Below, piece by piece: positions 1 through 8,503 of a DNA stretch of 64,000 nt. The notes beneath the pieces are model-generated. The model was not told the origin of the DNA. It made no database searches and was given only the letters and a program-made list of their open reading frames with translations. Source of the DNA: Gemmatimonadota bacterium (GTDB lineage: Bacteria > Gemmatimonadota > Gemmatimonadetes > Longimicrobiales > Gaopeijiaceae); assembly GCA_041390125.1 (NCBI GenBank), contig JAWKQN010000005.1, positions 304,975 to 368,974 on the forward strand. The letters run 5' to 3'. The position numbers and the translations under genes were made by a program. Each line of letters opens with the position of its first letter. Positions within the stretch are counted from its first letter, which is position 1.

Positions 1-258
1 CAGCGCCGCCGGGACGGCCCCCGGCGCGACCATGGGCCGGATCCCGGCCACCCGATCGAGCACGCGATCGGCGAAGTCGGCGCGGGGCCGCAAGGCGGGG
101 AGGCTGGACATGGCGCCGAAGAGCCGCGTCCAGCGGGCGTACTCGCCCCGACACCGGGCACACGAGGCCAGGTGCCCCTCGGCGACCAGGGTCTCCTCGC
201 GGGAGAGCCGGCCGTCCAGGAGCGCCTGGAGCTCAGCGGTGTGCAGGTGTCCGTTCAT
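1..258 (-). CDS. Anti-sigma factor, zf-HC2 type (partial, C-terminus outside window)
   Basis: This is the N-terminal 86 codons of a protein starting MNGHLHTAEL and running off the left edge. Residues H29, C33 and C36 form the H-x3-C-x2-C zinc motif (GHLASCARC) typical of zf-HC2 anti-sigma factors, which hold an ECF sigma factor inactive until a signal arrives. It lies 139 bases downstream of, and on the same strand as, an ECF sigma factor gene, the usual sigma/anti-sigma order. A transmembrane segment cannot be checked because the rest is missing. The family call rests on the motif plus the neighbour. Confidence 0.82.
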   Translation of the reverse strand, partial: MNGHLHTAELQALLDGRLSREETLVAEGHLASCARCRGEYARWTRLFGAMSSLPALRPRADFADRVLDRVAGIRPMVAPGAVPAAL

Positions 259-397
259 GCTCGTCCTGGTGCCGGGGCCCGACCCACGCCGGGCGCGTCC
301 CGAGGCCCTACGGATCCGGGGGCCCGGAGGTTTCGCGGATCCCCGCCTCTAACCCCTTGCGGGGGAAGCCCTTCGCGGAGGTGCTCCAAGGGGCCGC

Positions 398-1042
398 TCA
401 CGGGCGTACCGGCTCCAGCAGGCCCATCAGCTCATGGCGGGCGCGGTGCAGATACGTCTTCACGGTCCCGAGCGGGATCTCCATGATCTGGGCGATCTCC
501 TCGTAGGCGTATCCTTCCACGTGGCGGAGCAGCACGGCGGTCCGGTACTCCGGCCGCAAGCGGCCGATCGCCTCCTCGATCTGGGCGCCCAGCTCGCGGT
601 TCTCCACGAACTCCTGCGGGCTCTCGCCGTCCGACTCCACGGTCAGACGGGACTGGGCCTGCTCTTCGGCGCTCGTGGCGTGGGGGGAGCCGTCGATCGA
701 GACCGTGTCGAGCTTGCGCTTGCGCAGGTGATCGATCGTCAGGTTGTTGGCGATCTTGAAGATCCAGCTCGAGAACTTGTAGCGGGGGTCGTAGCGGCCC
801 AGCGCGTTGAAGGCCCGGATGAACGTCTCCTGGGCCAGGTCCTCGGCCAGCGATCGGTCCCGCACCATCCGCAGGATCAGCGAGAAGATCGGACGCTCGT
901 AGCGTTCGAGCAGCTCGCGGAACGCGGACTCGCGCCCCCGGAGCGCGCGGGTGACGAGCTCGCGATCGTCCACGACGACACCGGCCCCCACCGCGGGAGC
1001 GGGGGTCGGGTTCGTGCGTTCGACGCGCGATGCTTCGGCCAT
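398..1042 (-). CDS. ECF RNA polymerase sigma factor (RpoE-like)
   Basis: A 214-residue sigma-70 family ECF factor. Region 2 covers roughly residues 35-105 (RYERPIFSLILRMV, then EDLAQETFIRAF and the -10 recognition helix ending IDHLRKRK). Region 4 covers about 150-210 and holds the helix-turn-helix YEEIAQIMEIPLGTVKTYL for -35 recognition. I chose the start MAEASRV because GAGGTGAG lies directly before it; the upstream extension in the same frame is low-complexity and unlike the family. The downstream zf-HC2 gene is its probable anti-sigma factor. It is divergent from ubiE, with an inverted repeat in the shared intergenic region. The target regulon is unknown. Confidence 0.93.
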   Translation of the reverse strand: MAEASRVERTNPTPAPAVGAGVVVDDRELVTRALRGRESAFRELLERYERPIFSLILRMVRDRSLAEDLAQETFIRAFNALGRYDPRYKFSSWIFKIANNLTIDHLRKRKLDTVSIDGSPHATSAEEQAQSRLTVESDGESPQEFVENRELGAQIEEAIGRLRPEYRTAVLLRHVEGYAYEEIAQIMEIPLGTVKTYLHRARHELMGLLEPVRP

Positions 1043-1109
1043 CTCACCTCGGGTGTGGCCCGCCGTGTCCGATTCCACCGGCCCTACGCGGCCGTGGCGG
1101 CCGAGGTTT

Positions 1110-1138
1110 CGGAACCCGGGCGCCGGGGCGGGGTTCCG
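1110..1138. repeat. Inverted repeat CGGAACCC-N13-GGGTTCCG
   Basis: Two perfect 8-base arms separated by 13 bases lie between the divergent ECF sigma gene and ubiE. GGAAC resembles the -35 core of many ECF-type promoters, so this may be an autoregulatory or operator site. No convincing -10 partner was found. A function is not established. Confidence 0.35.
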
Positions 1139-1195
1139 GCTCCCCGCACCCGCCATCGGCCACCCGCTCCGCCAGCCCGAGCCCGCCACCGCACC

Positions 1196-1924
1196 ATGCC
1201 CACCCCGTCCGAGGCGCGCCCCTCCGAAGGGGCCGACCGCGAGCGACAGGTCCGGCGGATCTTCTCCGAGATCGCCCCCCGCTACGACCTGCTGAACCAC
1301 GTCCTCAGCCTCAACATCGACCGGCGCTGGCGGCGTCGGGCCATCGACCGGCTGGGGTGGGAGCGCACCCCGGAGGGACGGTTCCTGGATGGGTGCGCCG
1401 GCACGTACGACCTGGCCCTCGAGCTGGCGCGGCGGCCGGCATTCCGGGGTCGGGTCGTGGCCTCCGACTTCGCCCATCCCATGCTGGTCCAGGGCCGTCC
1501 GAAGCTGGCGGGGACGGGGATCACGTCCCTCTGCGCCGATTCGCTCCGGCTGCCCTTCCCGGACGCGTCCTTCGACGGGGCCACGGTGGGCTTCGGCGTG
1601 CGCAACCTCGCCGACCTGGACCGGGGCTTGAGGGAGTTGGCGCGCGTGCTGCGGCCGGGCGCGCGGGCCGTGATCCTCGAGTTCACCACGCCGCCGAGCC
1701 GGCTGATGCGCTCCCTGTATCTGTTCTACTTCCACCACATCCTGCCCCGGGTGGGGCGGTGGGTCTCCGGCCACCCCTGGGCCTACACCTACCTGCCCGA
1801 GTCCGTGAAGGAGTTCCCGGGGCCGGAGGAGCTGGCGGAGCGCATGCGGCGGGCCGGCTTCTCCGACGCCCGCTGGTCGCTCGTCAGCGGGGGGATCGCG
1901 GCGATCCACGTGGCGGAGCGCTGA
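1196..1924 (+). CDS. ubiE: UbiE/MenG-type quinone C-methyltransferase
   Basis: A 242-residue class I SAM-dependent methyltransferase of the UbiE/MenG family, which methylates demethylmenaquinone (or the ubiquinone precursor). The N-terminal QVRRIFSEIAPRYDLLNHVLS is a strong family signature, as are GFGVRNLADLDRGL, the acidic PFPDASFDGATV stretch and the C-terminal SGGIAAIH. Motif I, normally DVACGTGDLA, reads GCAGTYDLA here, with Tyr where the third glycine usually lies. In an organism of this kind menaquinone is the likelier substrate. The first ATG of the conserved part is used. The 3' end overlaps the convergent M16 protease gene by 41 bases. Confidence 0.9.
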   Translation: MPTPSEARPSEGADRERQVRRIFSEIAPRYDLLNHVLSLNIDRRWRRRAIDRLGWERTPEGRFLDGCAGTYDLALELARRPAFRGRVVASDFAHPMLVQGRPKLAGTGITSLCADSLRLPFPDASFDGATVGFGVRNLADLDRGLRELARVLRPGARAVILEFTTPPSRLMRSLYLFYFHHILPRVGRWVSGHPWAYTYLPESVKEFPGPEELAERMRRAGFSDARWSLVSGGIAAIHVAER

Positions 1925-4900
1925 CCGGCTCCACCGCCTCGTCCGCGGACGCCTCCAGCAGGGTCACGGGCCCCAGCCGTTCGAGCTCCGGCAGCAGGAT
2001 GTCCGGATCACCCACCAGCAGCCACGTGATCTTGCCGGGGTCGAACTGCGCCTTCACCACGCGGAGCACGTCGTCGGGCTCCACGCGCTGGATCTCCTCG
2101 AGGTAGGTCTCGAGCCAGTCGGCGGGGATGTCCGACGCCAGGTACGACATCCGACGCTGCACCACCTGGGCTGCGCTCTGGAGGGTGAAGACCATGCCGT
2201 TGGTGATCTCCTCGCGGATGCTGCGCACCTCCGCGCGCTCGGGTGCCTGCTCGCTCATCTGGCGGAGCACGTCCAGCATGACCTCCGCCGCCGGCACGGT
2301 GGTCTCCGTGCGCGAGCTGGTCACCATGGCGAGGATTCCGTTGCTGCGACGCGGCGCCGTCCAGGTGGACGTCGCGCCGTAGGCGTATCCCTTCTCGGTG
2401 CGGATGCGCTGCATGAGGCGGCTGGACATCCCGCTCGAGCCCAGGATCGAGTTGGCCACGCGCGATGCGAAGTAGTCGGCGCGGTCTCCCTCCCGCACGG
2501 TCGTCGGCTGACCGAGCACCACCGTGGCCTGCGGCGTCCGCTTGGGGATGAGGAAGATCCCACCGGCGCTGCGAACGGTCGGCGGCGCGGGATCGTCGAG
2601 CGAGCGTGCGCACGGGGGCCACGCCTGCAGCAAGGGTTCGAGGCGGGTGCGGGCCTCGCTCCACGACAGGTCCCCGGCGATGCCGATGATCAGCTGGTCG
2701 CGACAGAAGATGGCCGCGTGCGCGTCCCGCAGCGTGGTGGGGTTCACCCGCTCCTGCGTGAGGTCGTCCGCGCCCATGTCCCATCCGATGGGGTGCTCCC
2801 CGAACATCAGATGGTTGAACGCCGAGTAGGCCACGCTCTGCGGCGAATCCTCGCTGCGTCGGGTGTAGTCGAGCTCGCGAGCCCGCCAGATCTCGATCTC
2901 GGTGCTGTCGAATCGAGGTTCCAGGAGGACCTGCCGCCACAAGGAGAGGCCGTCCTCCAGATCGCGGGAGAGCACGTTGAAGCCCGAGGCCATCGCTTCG
3001 CCGGTCGAGCTGAAGGAGCTCTCCATCGCCAGCAGCTCCATGCGCAGCGAAAGCGAATCCGGCGGCAGGCGCTCGGTCCCGCCGTTCTGCAGCATCGAGC
3101 TCAAGGCCGTCACGGCGGCGTATTGCGTCCGGGGAAGGTGGGCGAAGCCGCGATCGAACCGGAAGAACACACTGGCCAGCGGGAGCGAGTGGTCCTCGAG
3201 GAACACCACGGGCACGCCCTCCAGCCGTTCGACCCGGGGCTCGGTCTCGTCGTAGCGGAGTGGCGGCGGCTCGAAGGCGAGCGCCGGCCCCCGTCCGACC
3301 TCGGCGTCGGGAGATGCGGGAGCCACCCGCGGGAGCCCGACCTGGATGCGCTGGCGCACGCGGTCCGCGCCCGCCTGCGCCGGCCGGCGGGGCGGCGTGT
3401 CCCCAGGCTCCCCGCCGGCCTCTGCCGGGGCGGCCGTGGAGTCCGGGGCGGTCGCGTCGGCGACGACCGGGCGTCGCAGCAGAGCAACGCTGCGCTGCTG
3501 CTCGACCAGCCAGGCCTGGGCGACGCGCTGCACGTCCGCAGGGGTGACGTCCACCATCCGGTCGGTGGCGCGGAAGGTCTCGCGCCAGTCCCCGTGACGT
3601 GCCACGGTGCCCGCGAGCTCGAAGGCGAGCGAGAGGTTCGAGCGCAACCTGCGCACGGCGCCCGCCTCCAGCTGGTTCCGCACGCGGGTCAGCTCCAGCT
3701 CCACCGGCGGCTCCTGCCGCAGACGTTCGACCTCCTCCAGGATGGCGCTGCGCAGCTCCTGCACGTCGTGCCCGGGCGCGGGCAGCGCTTCGACGACCAG
3801 CAGCCCCGGATAGCGGCCCCCCGGGACGGTCGAGCTGACGACGGACGATGCGATCCGCTCCTGGGTGACCATCCGCTTGTGCAACCGGGACGTCCGCCCG
3901 GCGGTGAGCACGGCCGACAGCATCTGCAGCGCAGGGGCGTCGGGGTGGTCCAACGCGGGGATGTGCCACGCCACCCGGATGCGTGGCTCGGCGTCGAAGG
4001 TCACCTCCACCGTCCGCTCCCCGTCCTGCGGCGGCTCGACCACCGTCACCGGCGGCGGAACCTCTCCCGGCGGCACGGTGGAGAAGTACCGCTCCGCCAT
4101 GTCCAGCGTCGCCTCGGCGTCCACGTCGCCGACGATGGCCACGACCGTGTTGCGGGCACCGTAGTAGCGTCGGAAATAGGCTTCGACCCGGGGCCGGTCG
4201 AGGCGCTCCAGGTCCTCCAGCGTTCCCACGACGGGCTGCCCGTAGGGGTGCACCCGGAACGCCTCCGCCATGTGCGCCTCATAGAGCTTGCCGGCGGGGT
4301 CGGTGTCGACGCGCAGGTTGCGCTCCTCGATGACGACGTTGCGCTCCGTGTGGAATTCGCGGAACACCGGGTTCAGCCGGCGATCCGCCTCGAGGATCAT
4401 CCAGAGCTCCAATCGGTTCGCCGGAAGCTCGACGAAATAGACCGTCTCCTCCGCCGTGGTCGTGGCGTTGAGCCCGCGCGCACCGTTCTCCGAGTAGATG
4501 CGGTCGAGCTCGTTGGGGTTCACGAAGCGACGGGCGCGGGCTTCGAGCGCCTGCAGCCGCTCCTCCAGCCGACCCACGCGCACGGCGTTGGCCTCGACGC
4601 CGCGGTCGCGCTCCGCGACCAGGGAGTCGAAGACCGCGTCGATCTGCGGGAACAGCTCCATCTCGCGCTCCAGGGAGCGCGTCCCGATCGTCGTCGTGCC
4701 CTTGAACAGCAGGTGCTCGAGCAGATGCACGATCCCGGTCTCTCCCGGGACCTCGTCGACCCCGCCCACCCCGGTGTGCACGGCGAAAGCGATGGTCGGC
4801 GACGTCGGGCGGGGAAGCACCACGAAGCGCATGCCGTTCGCGAGCGTGCGCTCGGCGACGGGCAACTCCGGGATGCCGTCGTCCGACGTCTGGGCTGCTG

Positions 4901-4994
4901 CGGAGACGGGAAGGGTGCCGAGCGCCATCCCCAGGACGGCGCCGACGCGTCGCAGCGCGTGGATCAGGGCGGAGCGGGCTGGCAGCGTGGACAC
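1884..4994 (-). CDS. Secreted M16 family zinc metalloprotease, two-repeat fusion
   Basis: About 1036 residues carrying two tandem M16 (insulinase/processing-peptidase) halves. The first half has the inverted zinc motif HLLEH (about residues 90-94) and a downstream EERN glutamate. The second half (from about residue 600) keeps the fold signatures but shows no H-x2-E-H, so it is probably the non-catalytic partner domain. An N-terminal signal peptide ends near VSAAAQ, pointing to the periplasm. The start is uncertain: GTG at 4994 gives a signal peptide of normal length, while an ATG 60 bases upstream would make it too long; neither has a strong ribosome site. The gene overlaps mutM and is the last of a five-gene minus-strand run. 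Confidence 0.9.
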   Translation of the reverse strand: MSTLPARSALIHALRRVGAVLGMALGTLPVSAAAQTSDDGIPELPVAERTLANGMRFVVLPRPTSPTIAFAVHTGVGGVDEVPGETGIVHLLEHLLFKGTTTIGTRSLEREMELFPQIDAVFDSLVAERDRGVEANAVRVGRLEERLQALEARARRFVNPNELDRIYSENGARGLNATTTAEETVYFVELPANRLELWMILEADRRLNPVFREFHTERNVVIEERNLRVDTDPAGKLYEAHMAEAFRVHPYGQPVVGTLEDLERLDRPRVEAYFRRYYGARNTVVAIVGDVDAEATLDMAERYFSTVPPGEVPPPVTVVEPPQDGERTVEVTFDAEPRIRVAWHIPALDHPDAPALQMLSAVLTAGRTSRLHKRMVTQERIASSVVSSTVPGGRYPGLLVVEALPAPGHDVQELRSAILEEVERLRQEPPVELELTRVRNQLEAGAVRRLRSNLSLAFELAGTVARHGDWRETFRATDRMVDVTPADVQRVAQAWLVEQQRSVALLRRPVVADATAPDSTAAPAEAGGEPGDTPPRRPAQAGADRVRQRIQVGLPRVAPASPDAEVGRGPALAFEPPPLRYDETEPRVERLEGVPVVFLEDHSLPLASVFFRFDRGFAHLPRTQYAAVTALSSMLQNGGTERLPPDSLSLRMELLAMESSFSSTGEAMASGFNVLSRDLEDGLSLWRQVLLEPRFDSTEIEIWRARELDYTRRSEDSPQSVAYSAFNHLMFGEHPIGWDMGADDLTQERVNPTTLRDAHAAIFCRDQLIIGIAGDLSWSEARTRLEPLLQAWPPCARSLDDPAPPTVRSAGGIFLIPKRTPQATVVLGQPTTVREGDRADYFASRVANSILGSSGMSSRLMQRIRTEKGYAYGATSTWTAPRRSNGILAMVTSSRTETTVPAAEVMLDVLRQMSEQAPERAEVRSIREEITNGMVFTLQSAAQVVQRRMSYLASDIPADWLETYLEEIQRVEPDDVLRVVKAQFDPGKITWLLVGDPDILLPELERLGPVTLLEASADEAVEPVSAPPRGSPRSPR

Positions 4995-5788
4995 AGGAAT
5001 GCGGATCGTCCCCCGAAGACAAGACGCTCGATCGGCGCGCCGCATCGGGGGCACGCCGATCCTTCTCGCCCATACGCGCGAAGGTTCCTGGCGTTTTCCC
5101 CCTCCTGACCATCGATGTTCCGGTAGTCGCGCAGTGTCGTGCCTCCGGCACGGATCCCCGAGTCCAGGGCCCGCCGCACCTCGCGCAGCAGTCGCCCCGC
5201 CTCCGCACGGGTGAGGGACGCCGCCGGGCGGGTGGGATGGATCCGGGCCCCGAACAGGGCCTCGGTGGCGTAGATGTTCCCCACGCCCGCCACCCGGCGG
5301 GGGTCCAGCAGCCAGGAGCGGACGGGCGTGCGCGAGGTCGCCAGGCGCCGGTGGAACTCGGCGGCGCCGAGCGCGGGGTCCAGCGGCTCGGGCCCGAGCG
5401 CCTGGGACCGTCCCTCCCAGGTCGCCTCTTCGAGCGCCTCCACCCGACCGAAGCGGCGCACGTCGGCGTACACCAGGGTGGCGCCCCCGTCGAGCCGGAA
5501 CGTGACGGCGGTGTGGCCGGGCCGACCCGAGGTGCCGGGATAGAACAGCAGGCGGCCGGTCATGCCCAGGTGGACCCTGAGGACCACCCCCGCGTCGGTG
5601 GGAGCGACGATGTTCTTGGCGCGCCGGAAGACCTCGGTGACGCGGGCGCCCGTCAGGAGCCGGCGCACGGCCGCGCCGGACGGACGGCAGACGTCGGCCC
5701 GACGGACGTGCACCGAGACGATGCGTCGGCCCGGCAGCACGTGCCGGAGGCCGTCGACGACGGCCTGGACCTCGGGAAGCTCGGGCAT
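4964..5788 (-). CDS. mutM: Formamidopyrimidine-DNA glycosylase MutM (Fpg)
   Basis: A 274-residue bifunctional DNA glycosylase/AP lyase that removes oxidised purines such as 8-oxoguanine. It starts MPELPEV, where Pro2 after Met removal is the catalytic nucleophile and Glu3 the second catalytic residue. LGMTGRLL and the helix-two-turn-helix region VAGVGNIYATEALF follow. The C-terminal zinc finger is intact: two CPRC pairs (CPRCGAP and LCPRCQ) separated by the GGRSAF loop. It lies 12 bases downstream of the YbjQ-family gene and overlaps the following M16 protease gene, so it is probably cotranscribed with both. Confidence 0.96.
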   Translation of the reverse strand: MPELPEVQAVVDGLRHVLPGRRIVSVHVRRADVCRPSGAAVRRLLTGARVTEVFRRAKNIVAPTDAGVVLRVHLGMTGRLLFYPGTSGRPGHTAVTFRLDGGATLVYADVRRFGRVEALEEATWEGRSQALGPEPLDPALGAAEFHRRLATSRTPVRSWLLDPRRVAGVGNIYATEALFGARIHPTRPAASLTRAEAGRLLREVRRALDSGIRAGGTTLRDYRNIDGQEGENARNLRAYGREGSACPRCGAPIERLVFGGRSAFLCPRCQPAPP

Positions 5789-5800
5789 GCCTGCGCTCCC

Positions 5801-6121
5801 CTACGGGAGCGCGACCGCCGTCCCGCTGCAGGTCACCATCAGCATGCCGTTGCCGCTGCCGAGCACCTCGTAGTCGAGATCGACGCCGACCACGGCGTTG
5901 GCGCCCCGGGCGGACGCTTGCGCCGACATCTCGCGCAGGGCCTCCTCGCGGGCGGAGCGCAGCGCGCGCTCGTAGGCCTCGGAGCGTCCGCCCACGATGT
6001 CGCGCACCGTGGCCATGATGTCCTTGAAGATGTTCGCGCCGATGATGGCTTCCCCGGTCACGATGCCCAGGTACTCCCCGATGGGGCGGCCCTCGACGGT
6101 CGGCGTTGTGGTCAGGATCAT
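5801..6121 (-). CDS. YbjQ/UPF0145 (DUF74) family heavy-metal-binding-like protein
   Basis: A 106-residue protein of the YbjQ family, seen in the N-terminal MILTTTPTVEGRPIGEYLG, the middle IVGGRSEAYE and the C-terminal ARGANAVVGVDLDYEVLG. The family forms small pentameric proteins of unclear role, annotated as putative heavy-metal-binding. The start ATG overlaps the purD stop codon (ATGA) and has GAGGA six bases upstream, so translation is coupled. Its function in this purine and repair gene neighbourhood is not known. Confidence 0.93.
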   Translation of the reverse strand: MILTTTPTVEGRPIGEYLGIVTGEAIIGANIFKDIMATVRDIVGGRSEAYERALRSAREEALREMSAQASARGANAVVGVDLDYEVLGSGNGMLMVTCSGTAVALP

Positions 6122-7413
6122 GGTCGTCCTCGTTCGTCCCGGGCGCGTTCGCGCCATCCGATGTCCCTGCGGAACTGCTTCCCCTCGAAGGCGATGCGGT
6201 CGGCCGCCGCGACGCTCCTTGCGTGCGCGTCCTGCACCGTGTCTCCGAGACCCGTCACCGCCAGCACCCGACCGCCCGACGTGACCAGCCCGTCGTCGTT
6301 CCGGGTCGTGCCGGCGTGGAAGACGAGCGTGTCGGCATCGTCGGTCACCGCGGCGGGGATGTCGATGCGGTGGCCGGTCGGATACGCGTCCGGGTACCCC
6401 GCCGACGCCAACACGGTCGTCACGGCCGCACCGGTCCTCCACGCCACGCTGGCGCCGCCCAGCGAGCCTCCGCTCGCGACGCGCTCCAGCAGCGGCAGCA
6501 GCGGGCTGTCCATCAGTGGGAGCACGACCTGGGTCTCGGGATCCCCGAAGCGGCAGTTGAACTCCACGACCTTCGGGCCGTCGCGGGTGATCATGAGCCC
6601 CGCGTAGAGCAGGCCGCGGAACGGCGCGTCGTCGGCCGCCAACGCGGCCAGGGTGGGGGCCAGGACCCGCTCCTCGATGGTCCCGAGGAGGTCGGCGTCG
6701 GCGAAGCCCACGGGGGCGTACGCGCCCATGCCTCCGGTATTGGGCCCCGTGTCGCCCTCCCCGATGCGCTTGTGGTCCTGCGCGGCCAGGAGCGGAAGCG
6801 CCCGCTCCCCGTCCGCCAGCGCGAAGAGCGACAGCTCCTCGCCCTCCATGTACTCCTCGATCACGACCTCTCGCCCCGCCTCCCCGAAGCGCAGGTCTCC
6901 CAGCATCGACTGGACGGCCGACTCGGCGTCGGAGAGCGTCTCGCACACCACCGCCCCCTTGCCTGCTGCCAGCCCCGAAGCCTTCACCACGATCGGTGCG
7001 CCGGCGCCGCGCACATGCGCGAGCGCCGGCTCCACCTCGCGGAAGGTCACGTGCGCGGCCGTGGGGACGCCGGCCTTCTCCATCAGGGCCTTCGCGTAGG
7101 CCTTGCTCGTCTCGATGCGGGCCGCCGCGGCGGTGGGTCCGAACGCGGGGACGCCGTGCTTGCGCAGGCGATCCACGAGGCCGTGCGCGAGCGGCGCTTC
7201 GGGGCCGACCACGGCCAGGTCGATCTGGTGGGCGGCCGCCCAGCCGGAGAGGGCCTCGACGTCCGTGGGTGCGAGCGTCAGCGCCTCGACCGACGGGCCC
7301 ATCATGCCGCCGTTGGGCCGGGTGACCCAGAAGCGCGCGTCCGGCGCGTCACGGCCGAGCTTCCAGAGCAGCGCGTGCTCGCGCCCTCCGTTCCCGATGA
7401 TCAGGATCCGCAT
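6118..7413 (-). CDS. purD: Phosphoribosylamine-glycine ligase PurD
   Basis: A 431-residue cytosolic ATP-grasp enzyme that joins glycine to 5-phosphoribosylamine, the second step of de novo purine synthesis. The N-terminal GNGGREHALLWKL, the ATP-grasp stretch VVKASGLAAGKG and FNCRFGDPETQVVLPLM are diagnostic. Length is normal for the family. It starts at an ATG 34 bases after the M48 protease gene and ends in a 4-base overlap with the YbjQ-family gene. No other purine gene is adjacent. Confidence 0.97.
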   Translation of the reverse strand: MRILIIGNGGREHALLWKLGRDAPDARFWVTRPNGGMMGPSVEALTLAPTDVEALSGWAAAHQIDLAVVGPEAPLAHGLVDRLRKHGVPAFGPTAAAARIETSKAYAKALMEKAGVPTAAHVTFREVEPALAHVRGAGAPIVVKASGLAAGKGAVVCETLSDAESAVQSMLGDLRFGEAGREVVIEEYMEGEELSLFALADGERALPLLAAQDHKRIGEGDTGPNTGGMGAYAPVGFADADLLGTIEERVLAPTLAALAADDAPFRGLLYAGLMITRDGPKVVEFNCRFGDPETQVVLPLMDSPLLPLLERVASGGSLGGASVAWRTGAAVTTVLASAGYPDAYPTGHRIDIPAAVTDDADTLVFHAGTTRNDDGLVTSGGRVLAVTGLGDTVQDAHARSVAAADRIAFEGKQFRRDIGWRERARDERGRP

Positions 7414-7447
7414 GCGGGGGATCGGCTCCGGGGTGCGGTCGGCGTCG

Positions 7448-8440
7448 TCAGCGCCGCAGGTTGTCGAAGATGGACTCGCCCATCTTGCGGGCGGCGTCGG
7501 CCACGTCGTCCAGCAGGCCGCGCGCGCCTTCCGCGTAGGCCCGGGCGGCCTCGCGCAGGTCGCTGCGGTACTCCGGGTCGGGCTCGCCGCGGCGTGCGTA
7601 CTGGCCGGCCAACACGCGCTCGTAGTGGCCGTCCTCGATCCAGGTGCGCAGCTCCGCGACGCGCAGCACGGGGAAGGGGTGGCTCTGGCCGAGCAGGTTC
7701 AGGATCTTGAAGACCGAGTCCGCGACGTCCTCCGATGTGCGGTACTCCTCCGCCTGCTGGATGAACTCGCCCAGGTTGGTCTCCTCGGGAGTGCCGGCAC
7801 CCGCCATCCGCATGAGGGAGATCATGACGTCGTCGGGGTCCTGGATGGCCAGCAGACCCGCCCGGTCGCAGGAGAGCTCCGCCTTGCGGGACCACTCCAG
7901 CAAGCCGATCAACACCGCCCGCGCGGCGATTCCGACGATCGGGAAGCCCAGCTGCGCCAGCTGGAGCAACAGCACGGTCATCGTGCGATAGAGCACGTGG
8001 CCGCTCATGATGTGCCCGAGCTCGTGCCCCATCACGTACTGCAGCTGCCGGTCGTTCAGCAGCGTCTTCATCCCCGAGTTGAGGATGATGAAGGGCCGGT
8101 CCATTCCATAGGCGCCCGCGTTGACCACCGGCGTCTGCGAGATGAAGAGGTCGTACGGCTCCGGCGCGTCCAGCGTCTCGCACACCTCGAGGTAGAGCCG
8201 GTGGACGTGCGGGAACTGGCGGGGCGTGACCCGCACCGCGTTGGCCTGGAACGACAGACGTACCGGCTTCTCCCCGAAGATGCCGAAGAGCTTCTTGAGG
8301 ACCAGGTCGAACACCGGCAGGCGCCGGAGCGCCGCCAGCGCCGCTCGATCCGCGGGGTGCTCCCAGGCACGCGACGAGATACCGGTCAGGATCCGGCGCG
8401 CATGGGCATCACCGCTGCCGTTGTGGATGTCCTCGTTCAT
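7448..8440 (-). CDS. M48 family zinc metallopeptidase
   Basis: A 330-residue peptidase with the zinc motif HELGHIMSGH near residue 140 and a glutamate-bearing ELSCDRAGL stretch downstream that likely supplies the third ligand, as in M48/HtpX-type enzymes. A hydrophobic segment (MTVLLLQLAQLGFPIVGIAA) just after the active site suggests membrane attachment; no signal peptide is seen. The C-terminal 60 residues are charged and helical. GAGGAG lies just upstream of the start ATG. It is the first gene of the minus-strand run leading to purD. A quality-control role is likely but unproven. Confidence 0.9.
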   Translation of the reverse strand: MNEDIHNGSGDAHARRILTGISSRAWEHPADRAALAALRRLPVFDLVLKKLFGIFGEKPVRLSFQANAVRVTPRQFPHVHRLYLEVCETLDAPEPYDLFISQTPVVNAGAYGMDRPFIILNSGMKTLLNDRQLQYVMGHELGHIMSGHVLYRTMTVLLLQLAQLGFPIVGIAARAVLIGLLEWSRKAELSCDRAGLLAIQDPDDVMISLMRMAGAGTPEETNLGEFIQQAEEYRTSEDVADSVFKILNLLGQSHPFPVLRVAELRTWIEDGHYERVLAGQYARRGEPDPEYRSDLREAARAYAEGARGLLDDVADAARKMGESIFDNLRR

Positions 8441-8503
8441 GGGTTCTCCTCGCGAGTGGGTCGGAACGCTGGCGCCCCGTACGCCCCCGCGTCGAAGGCG
8501 GTT

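Noticed and set aside
2718..5108. A 796-codon plus-strand frame opposite the M16 protease gene
   Set aside because: Low-complexity, Arg/Gly/His-rich translation with no motif; the protease on the other strand is well supported.
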